Positions 19,301-33,503 of a stretch of DNA of 64,000 bases are shown here, piece after piece. Every line of letters starts with the position of its first letter. Position 1 is the stretch's first letter. The position numbers and the translations under genes were made by a program. The stretch covers positions 62,001-126,000 of the forward strand of contig JAGPYM010000038.1 of the NCBI GenBank assembly GCA_020736575.1, read 5' to 3'. The notes beneath the pieces were generated by a model. That model was not told the origin of the DNA. It saw nothing but the letters and a program-made list of their open reading frames with translations, and did not search any database. The DNA comes from Thelonectria olida. Taxonomy: Eukaryota > Ascomycota > Sordariomycetes > Hypocreales > Nectriaceae.

Positions 19301-21911
19301 TATTGGACCTCTAAGTTACCTATGCTTTATGTTTCACCGCAGGGCTATGCATCATATATAGTGCCTCGACTAGGATGAATTCTGAGTCTAAAGAAAGAAT
19401 AGGCGCGGATAGACCGAAAGGGTTGGAAGGGAGGCAATTAATATTCTAGCTTAAAGCAATTATTGAGTGAGCTGGCGGGGAGTACCTGCATTAAAAGGCG
19501 TATTAACCTAACAATACAGAGAAGAGACGGAAGCGTGTACTGTAAGAATCCGTAAAGCTCATTCGGAGACTCCGGGAAAGAAGCTGATGGAAATGGGCCT
19601 ACGGGAGACAATCAAGCGTGGGTGATCGGGCACGGTCATGCTCCCCATTTGTATGTAAATGGCACTGATGATGTAAGAAATTTTGGAGGTAGTGATCTCA
19701 CGGATTCATCGGATCGCCTCTCCGAGCTAAGTCTTAGGTTGTGTCGTAAAAATGATGATATGTTGCATGTATGAAAGGTTTGGCTTTGAGCTTCCCACTA
19801 TAAGGGAGTTCATATTGGGGATATCCAATAAACAGTCAACCACACATCGCATACGTTAAAAGTCTCATAGAGTTTCAATCCTCTCGATGACATTGGAAGC
19901 TGAAGCGTTAGGTCGTGTATCTAGAATGGCTATAATACCCCCATAACGTGACCAAGCACTACCCCAGGTCACCAAACCGGCGGCTTGATATTTTAAAGTT
20001 TCTGTTCATCAGACTACAACCTCAAGCAACACGGCAATGATTTGTAGAAAGACAGCAGAACAGATTGTGAAGTATATGCGTACGTCTGGTTTCCTGAACA
20101 TATTAGATCTAACTCACTCGATAGATTACGGGAGAACAATGTGTTTACCGACTTTTTATTCACTTATCAAGGCTGTACTATACTCATTCATAGGGTGATC
20201 ATTTGCAGTCAATCTCCGGTCTTTCACGCGGCATGCACTGAGAAATTCAAGGTAGTGTATACTCCTCTGTAACTGAAGCATTGTCCTAGGAGGCGTCTGG
20301 AATATAGAACAACGTAAAACCACCCCGTCGCTAACCATCCTAACACCTCCTCGTAGGCGGGATCTTTCCTACCCTAGCCAGATAGAATGTGGTATCGAGA
20401 CGAGCCTGTATCTCTCGGGGCTCGATGGGATTGTTCCTCGGAATCACATTGGGTCCGGTCAGAGACGTCCATGACGTGAACCGAATGTACGGCAAAAGAA
20501 TAGCAAGACACAGGGCGGCAAGCCAGATGAGGTTCATGATACTGCAGTGGCTGCTCAAGAGACACCGCTTGGTCGCTATGTCTGCTCTCGCTCCTGTTAT
20601 CACGCGTCTTACATTTACACAGTGAAGAGAGTTTTTTTTTTTTTTGTTGCCTTTATGGAGCACGGCTGAGTGGATGGACCCATGATATGTAATGATATCC
20701 AGTGGCCCTTTCTGGACGCCCTGGTGCACACTATCAGCAGAAAAGAAGTGCACACGTCCATTTCAGGCTCAGGGTCAATTTCTGCATGCCTGTTCTCTTT
20801 CTCTCTAGAGCCAATGTTGGATACGATGTGGTTGTGGACCAATCACTTACCTCTGCGAGTGTAGTCTCAGATGGACGCCCGCCGAAATTGCCTCGGTGGC
20901 AACAAGTTGTTAACCTTTTGCGCCTACAGTTGGTATCTATGTAATGAAAGAAACGCATACATAAGGATATCTATTGAAATACATGGTGGCTACTCTTTGA
21001 AGAGACACCATCGGCACGCGTTGGTGCTGCACACGCGGCCCCTGCGCTCGCGTTCTGTCTCTAGGGTAGGCACACGCCATCCAGGATCACTCACGATTCG
21101 TTGGTCGTCTATATATTAACTAACATAATGAGCTCGATGCGACGTGAAGCTGGGAACGACGGTAGAGTAGGAACAGTTTAGTCATGGGTTGACGAAATCG
21201 TTCCTTCATTTCTCTATTTGACTTAGTGACTGTATTCTATGCTCATGCTCCCCCTTCATTCGCTCAATCTGCACTAGAATATCGTGCATCTCACCGGCGC
21301 TCCGGTTGCCCTCGCATTACCAGCGCTAGACGTCGGCACTGCTTCTTCTCCGTGGTTTACACGGGTCGGCGTCGGTCCGCGTCTCGGAGACGAGCTTCAA
21401 GCCACAGGTCTCGCCTGTTCGGTACTCCTAACGCAACACTAGCTTATCAAGGCCGATCGCTGTCACCAGGAGTCACTAACATACCTCCTATATAAACAAT
21501 CGATAGGCGGAACCTTGAATCTAGGGAGAAATTACGCTTTTCCAGCATGATTAATCTTCTATCGAGGCGAAAGGTACAATTAGTGATAGTGTCGAATGTA
21601 GAGGTCTCCCAACTCCACACTCAGTCTCTGCCGCCAAACTCCAAGTTGTTGTTGTGACATGGAAATCAAGGGAGGAAATGTGTTGGGTCACAGCCATGTC
21701 CATCTAAATGCCCTCTTGTATTTGGCTCGTCTTCATTTAAGAGTATATACAACGAATGGAAGGAAAAACAAAATCTCTCTGTGGGGGCGCGCGCTACTGC
21801 TATATATCGTGCCACCGGGAAGTATCTTATTCATCTATCTACTGGCCCTCTCTCGCTCCTCTTTGGCATGCCTTGCATGGGCTTGTTGCCAGCCAAGAGG
21901 AAAAGTTGGCG
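19301..21911. other. Long gene-poor stretch
   Basis: No gene is supported apart from the weak candidate at 20340-20537. A run of 14 T bases lies near 20632-20645. Overlapping frames on both strands around 20600-21500 lack domain resemblance and look like noise or decayed sequence. Confidence 0.4.
20340..20537 (-). CDS. Possible small protein with N-terminal hydrophobic segment
   Basis: ATG at 20537 starts MNLIWLAALCLAILL, a typical signal peptide or anchor. After 65 codons the frame ends. Downstream another frame stays open to 20156, which may mean an unseen intron or a frameshift. The family is not recognised. The hydrophobic start is the only evidence of coding. Confidence 0.2.
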   Translation of the reverse strand: MNLIWLAALCLAILLPYIRFTSWTSLTGPNVIPRNNPIEPREIQARLDTTFYLARVGKIPPTRRC

Positions 21912-22385
21912 ATGCAGAACGCAGCTCAAGACGCAGGCGATGGAGCAGCTGCTGACCAGGACGGCCATGGAATTGGCTGTCAGTTGCTGGAAAGCGCAGA
22001 CCTGATGAACGCTCTCAAGAGTTCTGGCCAGGGCGCGGTGCGCGCTATACGTGGTCGCGCATTAGAGGCACTGAGAGGTACTACTGCTGAAGTTCTGCAG
22101 TTCTGCTCGCAGTCCATTAAGCTTGCTGCGCAGTGCATCCACACCGTTAATACTTGCCGCTGGATCTGTAAACCTTTACAGCAGAACTTCGACGAGTTAG
22201 CCCGAGCGACGCATGACACTTTGGCAACGCTGCGTTCCGCTAGAGCCGTCTGCGTCACAAATACCACCGAGAATGTCCTAGAAAGATATGCAGATCTTTT
22301 CGGCGAGAACGGCCAGCTAAAGTTTCCTAGGAGTCTCGATCCCGCCTCGCTGCGGGAGATAATTATCTCTATGGTTATTAAGTGA
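21912..22385 (+). CDS. Hypothetical alpha-helical protein, about 157 aa
   Basis: The frame from ATG 21912 (MQNAAQDAGD) to the stop at 22383-22385 has an amino-acid profile typical of soluble helical proteins, with heptad-like Leu/Ala spacing between ALKSSGQGAV and LERYADLF. The frame is open further upstream, but that part has odd composition, so the internal ATG is preferred. There is no signal peptide or known domain. It has no paralogue in the window. The upstream 130 bp contains CT-rich sequence compatible with a fungal promoter. Confidence 0.4.
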   Translation: MQNAAQDAGDGAAADQDGHGIGCQLLESADLMNALKSSGQGAVRAIRGRALEALRGTTAEVLQFCSQSIKLAAQCIHTVNTCRWICKPLQQNFDELARATHDTLATLRSARAVCVTNTTENVLERYADLFGENGQLKFPRSLDPASLREIIISMVIK

Positions 22386-22709
22386 TTTAAGGGCTTGATG
22401 CTTGTTGGGGATCCGCATGCTGAATCAATGTTATCAATTATCGCAGAACCTTTCCAAGCAGCATACCTCCACGCCATGAGTGTAAATCGACAATGTGAAA
22501 TTGCGCGATGTTACCACCTATGGGAATGAGCGGTCACGTCCGTAGCACCAGAATCTTAAAGGAAACGGAAGGTCAAGCCCGGAGAGCAGGCAGACAAGTG
22601 GGTGACTAACGGAAAGCGAAGGCAAGAGTTACACATTTGAAAATCGACGCTACAGGCGGGCGAGTAGTCAAAACTGAGATCAGCCAGAACGAGCCGCCTG
22701 CAAGCACCT

Positions 22710-23669
22710 TCAGCGAACCAAAGACTCTGCTGGAGGATAATAGACTGGGTACATATTCCACGGCGGCTGTTGCTGCATGTAGAACGACGGATGCAGTGCC
22801 GGCATAGGAGGGTTGCTGAGGCGGAATCCAGTTTCTGAACAAGGGCTATGATTAACCACTTCAGGCCTTGTCAACCGATAGGGTTCCGTACCGTGACTCT
22901 CCGCATCCTCGTACTCCAACTTGATGTCTTTGTGGGACAGGGCGTTGACGTTGGTGTTGGTGTTGTTGGAGGGCAGCATGGAGGTCGGCACGCTGGTAGG
23001 GATGTACCCAGCATTGTAGTCATCCGTGTTGGCGCATAATGAAGGGTTAGAAACGTTGGAGGGGACAGGGCAAGGAAAGGTTCTTGCCCAAGATTGACAG
23101 CTGTTGGGGGGAGAAACGCATTGTTGACTTATGTCAAGGAGAGGGTTGTAGTCGCCAGAGAGGAAGGACCATGTCCTGGGACTGGGAATAGTACCTCTGC
23201 CAGAGCTGAGGTTGTCGTCGTAGACTGTTGAGAAGGGTCAATACATCAGTCACCAACACTCGGTGAACTCGTTCGTAGTAAATACCTGGTGTTGAGTAAG
23301 GAGAAGAAGCCATTGAGATGCCCATACTCTTCTTTAATCGGTTCAACTCAACCTCCAGTGCCTTGTTTCGGTGAAGAAGCTCTTGAACAGTCTGTTCTCG
23401 GCTTTGCTTATTCTTGAGTTCCTCGAGCTCTCGCTCCAACTGTCCAATGAGCTCCTTGGTCCGGGTTCGAGTCGCCCGTTGGGCCTCTCGGTCGTTTGCT
23501 CGTTTCCGGGCAAGTTGCGAAGGAGTCAAGGTAGAGACACTACGAGTGCCTTCATAGCCTAGCCGTGTTAGACAGTTGCACACGATGAGCAAGCATGATG
23601 AATCCAAACAACAGAGCTATCCTTACGCTTGGTAGTCTTAGTGGGCTCGGCTGACGATGAGCGAACCAT
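22710..23669 (-). CDS. bZIP transcription factor
   Basis: Exons are 23669-23627, 23558-23286 and 23224-22710, with introns of 68 and 61 bp. All splice sites are GT..AG, the phases agree, and the total is 831 nt (276 aa). The basic region is LARKRANDREAQRATRTR (about residues 30-47), carrying the N-x7-R bZIP signature (NDREAQRAT, then R), followed by a leucine-zipper stretch with Leu at QLERELEEL..LLHRNKALEVELNRL. The C-terminal half is Pro/Ser/Asn-rich and likely regulatory. The gene looks intact. Such single bZIP regulators act in the nucleus as dimers on short palindromes. The target genes here are unknown. The AT-rich promoter region extends above 23670. Confidence 0.88.
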
Positions 23670-25724
23670 GTTGATGGGTGATTCAGGTTAAGGAGCAGAA
23701 GTCGGTCGACGATGTGCGTTAGTTGTTGCGGTCCGGAGCATATCGAGAGTATTTAAATGCAGGGTCGTGTGGAATAATCTTCAGCAAGGTTCGTGTACTG
23801 ATCGACCAGTTAGCTGATCGACCGGACTGGGGTGTAAAGATATACCATTGACCCTCGACCCTGGACACCATGGGCGTCGACCCTCAGAGCCCCAGTTCCA
23901 ACGGGAGCAGGAACATGGGGTACGGACACCATCCAATGTACAAGATTAGGGGATGGTTACTCTGCCAACCTGCGTATCTGGCCGTAGGCCTGGTCCCTAG
24001 TTGTCCTTCTTGGAGACGACTTGTCCCATATGTCTCACCGTCCAAACCACGTGCTGTTATGGCACATGTCGGTGGTGGAACCCTCTAGTTAGGATGCTTT
24101 AAGCGACCTTACGCCTGCGAGAATAAGCTTTAATCTATGCCGCTTGCAGTAGGACTAGTAGATATCTGGCGTGGTTGTAACCCCTCGACGGCGGCCATGG
24201 CTTTGTTGCGGTAGCTGGTAGCTCCGAGATACGGTGGAAGAAGGCGGTGGAACTGAGGCCCAAGAAGTGAATCTACCAAAGAGAGACGGGGCGGGACACA
24301 GAGATGAACGACAAGGAGTGCAAGCGAGGGGACCCAAGTCAGCAGTAATGTGCGGGCCAACTGCGCCATGCCGTATGCGCCACGCCACCACCGCTATGGC
24401 TTCCCATGCCTGAATCCCTATGAGACGGCCAGATTAGTTAGATACTTGCGATTCGCACTTCAGAGCGCGCGTGCATCCATGCAATCAATCCCGCAAGCAC
24501 ACACGCCTTCCTCAAACCCCTGGCGCACACAAGCCCTTTCTCCATATCTCGCTGACAGCGGCTTGCGGCTGATTCACCTCAGGTCCTGGCATCGGCCTTG
24601 CTGCGACTGACGGATCTACGGTCTGAGCTAGTTCCGGAAGAACCCCAGCGAGAGGCAGCAGGGTCACAGGTTGTACGAGGCCCGGTCAATTTTTAGCCCG
24701 TCTCCAGGTGTCATCCAGATTTTCGTTTCGGGTTGGTGATCCGAGATGAAGCATTCCGAAAGTTCCCGATCCCCACTTCAATCGAGCCGAGAGGCTGACA
24801 GATCTTGTGGGTTGTTGGTCAGATTCATTCTCCTGAGAAGTACCAGTAACGAACCCTCATCAGCTACGGCTATCTCTAGTATGGCGCAGATCTAATAACC
24901 ATCGGCATTATCAACGGCGGGATTGGCCTGCAGCTGGCTCATACCTTCACTGACCTCATCGCCGTATTCGTTGATTGGCGTCATCGCGTCCTTGATATAT
25001 TTCTCGTGTGCTGTTTATAAGGTGGGGTTGCATAGGCATGAGTATATTATGTCGGCTTTCATAACCCTTGACGATGTCTTTTCCATTGAGCCCAAAAGCG
25101 AGGTGAAGAGCGAAATGCAGGTTGCAAATCAAGAGCGTATTATGGCTTCCAGGAGGATGGTAACTATGCTGGCGTGAGTTTTGCGAATGCAGTTGCTGAA
25201 ACGGTGGGTGGGTTAAGCCACCGTGAGATCTGTGGCTGGCGCAATTAAGCACCTCCTGCCATTGAACCCTAAGATTGGGGTGCTGGAGTACAGGAGTACA
25301 TACGGGTGGAATACTCGCTAATCGGCCGGCAGTTGTGGTGGGAGAGCTCGTTGGTGAAACCCGCCATGGAACACGTGATCGGCGATTGGGCGGTGCCATT
25401 GGGCGGGGCCACCCCACACGACGTGTCCATTCGCTCATTTCGCTTGATCGACACTTCGCTTGATCGACACTTCGCTTAACACTGAACGGCAATCAAACAC
25501 CTAATATAGGGCGTGCTTTGCGAAGCTCTACATCTCCGTACCGCAAACAGGAAACAACGGCTCCGAAACTCATCCATCTTACAGCAGGGTTGGTGGATCA
25601 ATTGAACAAACCAAGTCCGCTCTTGTTTCTTGAAGAGCAGAAGTCGACCATACAATGACCCGCGATATTGAACTGCACTTGGCAACAAAGCCGAGCAAGT
25701 GCTACCCGATACTGTTTCCCTGGG
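23670..25724. other. Intergenic stretch, no supported gene
   Basis: This is the promoter side of the bZIP gene followed by about 1.7 kb with only overlapping frames on both strands (24130-24391, 24956-25492). None has motif support. A short tandem copy of TTCGCTTGATCGACAC lies near 25439-25475. Confidence 0.4.
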
Positions 25725-27990
25725 TTAGCGCTTATTCGTTCCCCGCGCTAGTTCAGACGCCCGACTCACCTGGAAGATGAAGTTGAGAATCAGGGCCACC
25801 ATTAGTGAGATGCTGATGATGATGGGCCCAACCATGTTGTCCAAGTCCTTGCCACTCCGCTCCAGAATCATCACTCTCCGCACCCTCAACATTGCGTAGC
25901 CCCAGACTCCAGCAAAGATGGCAATCAGGACGTAGACGATGCCCATGATCTTGGCAATGACATCCTTGCCCGCTGCCGTGTACAAGCCCACCGCCAGGCC
26001 GCCCTGGAGGATGCAGATGTGCTGCCATTTGAGAAACGTGCGCTCGTTGGCAAGCCACACCTTGGGCTCCACCTTGAGCTCACTCGCGTTCTTGATCCAC
26101 TCGGTGGGCGTTACAACTCCCTCCGGCAGCGCTTGTGACGCCCGCTTGGCCTTCGAGTACTTGGACTGCGAGAAGCCAGGGATCACCGACGACAGGGTTC
26201 CGTATGCCCTCTGCTGCTCCTCCAGCTGCCCGGAGCTGGCCTCGCCCGCTTCTTCACTATGTGCCAGTTTCGAAGCTCGCATGTAGAGGGATTGCGCCAT
26301 GGAGTCCATCGACATGCGTTCCGACAGGAAGGACTTGGCCACGGGCGATCTCAGTGATGGTTGTATGAGCCCGATTTGGCCCCGATCAAACTCCCCACCG
26401 CCATCACGTCCTTGGCCCGCTGGGCACGACACTGCTCCACCTCTTCGAATGCCTTCAGGGGATCCTTGCGGATGTCAATCTAGGTCGCTAAGCCAGAACG
26501 GTAGGTTGTTGACGTTGTCTTCAAACAGGGATGCGACTCCGTGGACGAACTTGGAGAATCGCGGAGTGGGGTGGACCAAGTGGGATGACATTAGGTCTTC
26601 GACCCATGATGGCGGCTTCCGATGGCCGTCCTCCTTCAGTTTGATTTCCAGGAGGGCGTACGGTAATCGATTGACCTCGCTCTGGTTCACCTCCTTGAAG
26701 GGGTATGATATTTCTCTATCGTCAATATCGAGGCGACGCCACTCGTGGGGGTCGCGGGACGGACGAGCCTGGTCGAGGGTATCCTCGCGGATGAATGTGA
26801 CGTTGGAATCGATGGAGATGCGGATTCGGTCGTCAGCGGGCTTCTGGAAGGCGCTCCGGAAGTAGTTGGCACGCAAGACGGGGCTGAGTCCCTTTTGCTG
26901 AACGAAATCCTGGATCGCTGTCACGGTCATCTTGAAGGCCTCTCTCTGCTCTACGGTGAAGCTCTGCCTCCTCATCTTCTGGATCGCCTTGTCCATATTG
27001 TAGTCGCCATCTAGGAAGGTCTTGACATACTTGGCCTTGATGGAGAACTTGAGCTCCTGGCTGCCACCCTTGGCGTCCACCGTCTTCTGCTCGACAAAGA
27101 TCTCCGGGCGGGAGCTAAGCTGGCCGTACCACCGCAAGCACAGGGACGATGCCTCGGACTGGCGATTGACCTTTTCTGAGTAAAGTTCGAACTCGCTGTT
27201 GTCTAAGTAGAGCGAGGTGATTGCGGGTGAGTCGTTTCCACCCAGCTCCTTGGAGCCTTTCTTGCTATAGATGAGGGCCGGCAGGTGTCGAAGGATATCC
27301 GTTTTGACCTCAAGGAGGTTGTCGGGATGGACCCAGACTAGGGAGGGGTGTTGGTGGTTTCGTTTCTAGTAGTTCCCAGTGCTCCTGCGGAGCGGGGGTG
27401 CGGGAGAGACGTACACTTGTGGGCAGTATAGCGCTCGCCATGATACATCCCCCCCTGGGTCTCAAGATCGAAGGGCGGAAACAGGTCACTGCTGCCCTCA
27501 AGTTGCTGGCGGATGGCAAAATATATAATTGACAGCCTTGTTAAGAAGGGGCGAGTAGCCCTGTTCCGAGTTGAAGGGCCGCTGGGCGAGGCTCAGCTGC
27601 ATCATGGGTCGGAGCTTGTATCGGTCGCCACGCTTGCGATCATGCTTCTTGACGATCTTGAGGAAGCCGGTGTAGTTGATGTTGCTGTACTTTTTCAGCT
27701 CGAGAATCTCGTTAGTGATCTCTTCGAGTTCCGTCTCGAGAGCGCAGAGACGACATGCAGAGATCTCGCCCTTCTAGGGAGGAGCATTATTGTCGGAGGG
27801 CTCAACAGCGGCGAGCTCCTTGAGCTTGTCAAAGGCGGAATCGATGCGCTGCTTAAGGGTATTGACGCGCTGCTCCTGGAACTGAGCGACCTTTTCGAGC
27901 TGGGTGTTGAAGATCTCGTCGCAGAAGCGGTTCTCGTCGTTTTCGGTCCGTCGAGACCTGTCATTAACGGGAGTAGCTTCTTTGATGTTG
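25725..27990 (-). pseudogene. Vacuolar transporter chaperone (VTC, polyphosphate polymerase) pseudogene
   Basis: Three domains are readable in order. A partial SPX tail (ENRFCDEIFNTQLEKVAQFQ to NINYTGFLKIVKKHDRK) lies at about 27950-27580. The VTC tunnel domain (RWYGQLSSRPEIFVEQK, LRANYFRSAFQKP) lies at 27330-26480. The membrane DUF202-like part (GVWGYAMLRVRR) is at 26050-25730. In the family these make and translocate polyphosphate at the vacuole under SPX control. The copy is broken. The SPX N-terminus is missing, TAG stands at 27774-27776, one extra base near 27537 shifts the frame, and two more indels lie near 26467 and 26360. A normal 77-bp intron (27338-27414) is preserved, so this decayed from a spliced gene. 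Confidence 0.88.
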
Positions 27991-29394
27991 TCGGCATGGC
28001 CCTAGAGATGTAACTCTTGCACTTCCGACCGTTGATCGCTGTTGGATACGATGACTATCTCTGTCGTCATGATGCATGGCGCAAATGGTTTCGAAGGTTC
28101 CACTGGAGGCGGAGATGACGGTCGTCTCAGGCATGTTGGCTCCTCGCAGGTCACCGCGTAACCCGCCCTCGCAAAGCGCCATCGCGTCATGCTCATCAAC
28201 TGGACGATATTGTTTTGAGCGCGTTGAATCGTTTCCATCCATTCCATTGGGGATTTGTCTTGGCAAGGGCTAATCTCATCATCGGCGACATATCGTCGAC
28301 ATATCGTGTGCACCTTGCCACTTTCTGTATTGCGTGCAGGTCTATACTCGAACGTGCTCGAACTCAGTGGCAAGTGCTTCCATAGCCGTATCATTATTCG
28401 TAGTGTTATCAACTTATCAAGCGTATAGTATCCGATTCTGAAGCCGAATAACAGTTAATATGCTCAGTTTGCTGACCCATGGGATTGTTAGCCATGGTTT
28501 CGTACCTGTCTTGAAGGCCAAAAGCATAAATCGTATCTGCAACTTCATCCGCAAGGGCCGCTCCAGTATGGCGCTTCCTGAGAGCTGGCAACGCCAAAAG
28601 GATTCTCCATTGTTTCCAATCTCGGTCGATAAAGTGGGCGTTGATGCCAAGGAATGATGCGTTTTGTCGAGAAGTCCGGCCATCGAAGGTCAAATGAATC
28701 ATGCTTCTCGCTCTTTGAAGAAGCACGTGAACAGGACCGCGAGCTCGATTGTACTCGTTTGTTAGGAGGTTCACGAGGGTCCTGTCGCTTGATATCTGCC
28801 CTTCCTGAAGAGAGGGGTTGTTGTAGAGCAGGAACCGTCTGAAGCGCTCGGAGTTTACAAGATTGAAGGGGAGGTTATGGTACGTAAGCCAGTCGAGCAG
28901 GAGTAGCTGATTCATCGCCGGATCGAATAACGAATGCAAATTGCTGAGAAGGCTTTGATCTCGAGGGTTCGTTGGATCGGTGTGAAGCATATCCAGTAGG
29001 TTCCGTTTTGCATCTCCATTCCCAGCAACTGGGCCTGTCCTTTGTCTAGAAGGCGGCTGACAAGTTAGTGCGGACCATCGAGCGACACGGGACAGGGTAC
29101 GGAGAGATGGCACAAACCACGACCTTGCGCTCCCTGATCAGATGCCGGACAATACCTCCTGGAGTGGAAACGATGAAGACATAATGTGTAGTCTTCAGCC
29201 TGTTGCGAAGGAAACACCTCTCGCATATCCATACGATCTTGTGAGGTTGCGACCTATCGTCCTTCATTCTGAACCCGAATTGCCACCACCATGCCCGCTC
29301 TCGAGAAGGGTCGTGACATATCGTGAAGCCGGGGAAACCCTCAAATTTATCAGCTGTCCAAGCCTCATAGTCTGGAAACCCGCTGTGTGCATAA

Positions 29395-30620
<1,226 letters not shown>

Positions 30621-32302
30621 GCTAGTCTCAAGAGTCAGATAATGAGCCTGGCACGTACCGGTGATAGAGAAGAGGTCGTATTATACAGGAAGTCGCACAG
30701 GGGTAGAGGCGCGCTTTAGGATCAGGGAATCTGAAAGGATGTTTTGCCTCTGGTGTGACCCCGGCGATAGTTTCCTTCGGCTGCTCTTCTTTCCAGACAA
30801 AGGATATGAATGACCCCAAGCTACGGCAAGTTAGAGCACAGGAGTGTCGAGCCTGAGATCCGGCCGGCCAGCATGCAATTGAACTAAGAAATTGAACGTA
30901 AGGGAGATCCTCTAACAAGGACAGACTCTGGCGGAGCGACGATTTGTAGACCCGCTAGTTCGCAGCTTCGGCGGTGGTAGGATTTGTTGTAGAAGAGTAT
31001 CGGGGCGACTCGGGATACGAAGATGTGTGGCGAAGAGTGAGTCGACACGGGGGAAATTATTATGTCAACCAGGTCGGCAGCTAGGTGGCTTGTGGCGGAG
31101 AGAGAAGTGAATTGGAGAAACTAGAGAAGGGATGAAGGTGTATTGAGTAATTGAACAGAGCGATGTTGGTAAAGTATTTGAGACGTGATCTAGGAATCAT
31201 GACCATTGGTTCCATCACCTTGATGTAGCTTAGGACCGTGTAGAGTATGTAAGAGCGCATCGGTCCTCGTCGAAGCGGGTGATGCCGAGCGCCAACTGAC
31301 AAAAAGCTTTGCTAAGCACAGTACTTCATAAATGATGATGAAAGGTTTATTATAGAACTTCCGGTGTGGCGGTGATTGGGGAGAAGTGGGGGCGACGGTG
31401 ACGAGTTGCAAGAGTCCAAAAAGTGCCATACTGCGTTGGATCACACCAACAGGCTCCTGGAGGACGTGATAAATAATCATCAGCAGGGGTTCCAATACCC
31501 ACAAACGGATTAGCATACGTACGACATAAAGGCATGCAGTGCTAAGAAACGCCAACATCATCTCACCGGTGGCATGTGAGTTCAATCGAGGTTTGTTGCG
31601 CGTCATCCCTTGATGCGTTGGTGCTGTAATGACAAACTGAAGTCAGCTTGCCGATTGCGGTCATGCACAAAATAAGTCGCGTTCCTAAATAAGGCTGCCA
31701 GGATATTGCCTATAGACGTCTCAATTGCACCCAGTTGTAGTAACTAACCAGAGATCGTTGCGCATCGTCCTCGGAGACATCCTTAAGCAACCACCCCATC
31801 GTTCCCTGGGCATGCTTAGATGCAAACGCGTACATCACGACGGACCTGAAACTCGAAATTGATGCCTCTTAAGGGTGTAGGCTGGCGGTGGGAAGCGTAC
31901 CCGAGACCACGTCCTCGCGTGACCCAGCGGACCGACATGACTTCCCTGTAGGTTGAACTGCATACAAGACCTTGCAAGGCACACCGCTACTAACCGGAGT
32001 AGGGATCACTAACCCCAGGTGCTTGACAATCTTTGTCCACTTCCTTAACTGTGGAGGAGACCAAATATGTAGGAGGACGAATTAGGATATCAAAATATTG
32101 GAACGGCTTTGCCTGATGGTGCGCCAAGGCTGCAAGGGTCCGAGCGATCAGAGACCCTTAGCTTGCCCAGATCCTCTTGTATCTGGAAACCTCTGCGAGT
32201 TGGCGCGACTAACGGACCTTTTCCTCCCAGTCGGCACCCTCGGCCCTCCGTGCAAGGCTAAGGTGATCCCTAGGGTTTGTTTCAAATGCGGAATGAAAAC
32301 AG
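30621..32302. other. Intergenic or decayed stretch, no supported gene
   Basis: This may contain the lost 5' end of the C2H2 gene (minus strand), but no exon can be defended. Overlapping frames at 31081-31606 on the minus strand have no recognised motif. Confidence 0.35.
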
Positions 32303-32572
32303 CTAACTTATGATTCGCAGTTCCCCATTGATGATAATACAGGCACTTTCTAGGTCAAATTGGTCTTCCTTAAGAAGATACTCTTTAACTGAGAAGTGTG
32401 CAAGGAGCTCCACGGTCTTGTCACCTTTTCTGACTTGAGCGATTAATATCAGGCTGGGGCAGTATTCTAGAACGTCAGTTGCATTAAACAGCCTGCGTTT
32501 AGAGTCGAAGTCCCGTGGGTCCTCGTCTGACTGTGCGGCTATGCAAGGAGAGGCAATCAACGACGCAGGCAC
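32303..32572 (-). pseudogene. NLR-like (NACHT-type) gene fragment
   Basis: The 89-codon frame contains VLEYCPSLILIAQVRKG followed by ELLAHFSVKEYLLKED. The AHFSVKEYL motif is a hallmark of the segment just after the NACHT domain in fungal NLR-like proteins with ankyrin or WD repeats. No NACHT P-loop, effector domain or repeats are visible nearby, so only a fragment remains. Whole genes of this kind are linked to non-self recognition in fungi. This piece should have no function. Confidence 0.6.
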
Positions 32573-33503
32573 AAGTAGGCAGGGTCAGTTGCAATCAGAA
32601 TACCCGGTAGAAATAGCCTCATGTTTAGTTCGTTGCGCTACATCAGCGGCTTTAGTCCAACACTTAATCTACAGTTACGTAATACGCGCCAAACAGAAAG
32701 CCTCTTCCAGCTACAGCGCTTTCAGCCTCCTCAGCAACACCTCCCTAGCAGATCATTATCGTCGCCATCCTCACCGCGCTAGGAGCCGCCAACAGCCCAC
32801 ACCAGGCCGTCACGGCATACAACGTTATGACTTATCTCCAAGGCTCAGTAGTGATGCAGGAACGCATTGACCACTTTTCAAATTTGTATGGCGGATTCTG
32901 GCAGAATCGCCAGAGAATAATACCTAGTGATAGCTTCAGTGGTTGTAGCCTGCATATCCCCTAGGGGAAAGGTCAAGGTAAATGATATCACCACCACCAC
33001 CACCGCCTGTACATATTCATTCTTCCTTGCGTACAGTTAACACACTATTTCATTGCTAACTTTTGTTGTGAAAAGATAATGACAATACAAAACCTTTACT
33101 CAACTGAGGCAGTTTCCTTCCAAGACTTCATCAGTGATATTCAATTTCATGATGATTCGCCCCATAATGATATTCAAAACCTTTTCTGAAATTAAGAGGC
33201 ACCTTTTCCAGCAATAGCAAATTGGTGTTGGAACAGTATCAATACTGTCACATATACTCACTTTTGAGATATATCTTTCTCAAGTTTGTTCTTGGCCATG
33301 CTCACAAGCAAGAAGCAAAGCATTAGAAGAAAAGAGAAAGTTATGTAACAGACATCATCCTTGCATACACCACTGACACAGCAGGTAGTGTGTAAATGAG
33401 TAGCAACACGCTGGCAAAAAGGATCAGCCGGTGTATCTATATAAAATACTCCTTGAAAGATAAATGACATACCTTGTGTCCACAGGATCCACAGTTACTG
33501 CTA
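32573..33503. other. Intergenic stretch; contains a possible lost 3' exon of the cysteine-rich gene
   Basis: A minus-strand frame (33258-33470) reads CCVSGVCKDDVCYITF then LLMLCFLLVSMAKNK, that is, cysteines followed by one hydrophobic segment. It may be the former C-terminus of the neighbouring gene. The rest, including a CAC/CAT-type microsatellite near 32990-33010, shows no gene. Confidence 0.35.

Noticed and set aside
24956..25492. A 178-codon minus-strand frame as a gene
   Set aside because: Proline/serine-rich with no motif, overlapped by frames on the other strand, and no paralogue or splice evidence.
27513..28013. A 166-codon plus-strand frame rich in Leu and Val
   Set aside because: It is the antisense shadow of the SPX part of the VTC pseudogene.
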